The notes below the pieces were generated by a model. The model worked only from the letters and a program-made list of their open reading frames with translations, did not search any database and had not been told where the DNA came from. Below, one piece after another: positions 63,777 through 64,000 of a DNA stretch of 64,000 nucleotides (positions within the stretch are counted from its first letter, which is position 1; the number at the start of each line of letters is the position of its first letter). The DNA is from Lachnospiraceae bacterium. Lineage in GTDB: Bacteria > Bacillota > Clostridia > Lachnospirales > Lachnospiraceae. Where the stretch lies: contig AP025576.1 of NCBI GenBank assembly GCA_022845955.1, forward strand, positions 4,650,001 through 4,714,000, written 5' to 3'. A program made the translations under genes and the position numbers.

Positions 63777-64000
63777 CTATCCTTTCACAGCTCCCGCCAT
63801 CATCCCTTTTACCAGCTTGTCCTGGAAGATAATAAACAGTACGATCATAGGCAGTACCGACAGCACCAATACGGAAAGTATGATCGGAATATCCAGGGAA
63901 TGCTCCCCTTTGAACTGTCCAAGCGCCAGGGGAAGCGTTTTGTTGGATGCGGTCTGCAGCAGCGTATTGGCAAAAGCAAATTCATTCCACATGGATACCC
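63777..64000 (-). CDS. ABC sugar transporter permease, MalG type (5' part lost at window edge)
   Basis: The last about 75 residues of a MalG/UgpE-type permease. The frame is open to the edge and starts beyond it. Visible are the post-EAA stretch MWNEFAFANTLLQTASNKTLPLALGQF, one membrane segment (IPIILSVLVLSVLPMIVLFIIF) and the canonical end KLVKGMMAGAVKG. It lies 6 bases beyond the stop of the converging AraC gene. Probably the importer of the xylosidase cluster. Confidence 0.92.
   Translation of the reverse strand, partial: VSMWNEFAFANTLLQTASNKTLPLALGQFKGEHSLDIPIILSVLVLSVLPMIVLFIIFQDKLVKGMMAGAVKG

Noticed and set aside
1..64000. tRNA, rRNA, riboswitch or prophage segment
   Set aside because: No cloverleaf with TTCGA-type arm, rRNA-like sequence, recognisable riboswitch core or phage structural genes were seen by eye. 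The single Gp37/Gp68-like protein alone is not evidence of a prophage.

Overview
The window looks like a piece of a Lachnospiraceae-type (Clostridia, Firmicutes) gut bacterium chromosome. This is inferred from family content, not from a marker gene. Ribosome-binding sites are strong AGGAGG-type, GC content is moderate, and most of the DNA is carbohydrate-uptake clusters of the kind that multiplies in this family. I see no rRNA, tRNA, CRISPR array, IS element with terminal repeats, or prophage.

Layout. Seven sugar ABC-transporter clusters, two of them cut by the window ends, fill most of the sequence, nearly all on the minus strand. Cluster I (1-6513): YesM-type kinase, YesN-type regulator, binding protein and two permeases. 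Cluster II (7116-13280): two permeases, binding protein, kinase and regulator. Cluster III (15294-21269): two permeases, binding protein and a membrane-bound AraC regulator. Cluster IV (21758-28877): binding protein, two permeases and a GH78 alpha-L-rhamnosidase, with an AraC regulator at its far end. Cluster V (35472-42862): kinase, regulator, binding protein, two permeases and two metallo-beta-lactamase-fold proteins. Cluster VI (43191-50936): binding protein, two permeases and a GH2 enzyme with the beta-glucuronidase NxK motif, divergent from a membrane-bound AraC regulator. Cluster VII (60467-64000): a GH120 beta-xylosidase, an AraC regulator and the end of another permease. No cluster encodes an ABC ATPase, so they probably share an MsmX-type ATPase encoded elsewhere. 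Each cluster has its own sensor, and enzymes mark three of the likely diets: rhamnose-containing pectin fragments, glucuronides and xylo-oligosaccharides.

Between the sugar clusters are accessory genes: an orphan MazF-type toxin, an AAA-ATPase/PD-(D/E)XK protein, a thioredoxin-reductase-like flavoprotein without its CxxC, a broken Fic gene, and an acetyltransferase with a lipoprotein. There are also a DUF5131 protein, a Rob/GyrI-type AraC regulator, a beta-lactamase-like hydrolase, and a TetR gene that overlaps a PaaK-like adenylating enzyme. Three tandem copies of an Rpn (PD-(D/E)XK) gene are duplicated together with their promoter, operator-like palindrome and leader hairpin.

The best candidate for an undescribed system is 33647-35397. 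There a secreted His/Cys-rich protein, an ECF sigma factor and an RsgI-like membrane anti-sigma factor with a His-rich outer tail form one operon. The operon is preceded by a sequence resembling an ECF autoregulatory promoter. I infer extracytoplasmic metal (or metal-protein) sensing. Nothing in the sequence proves the ligand.
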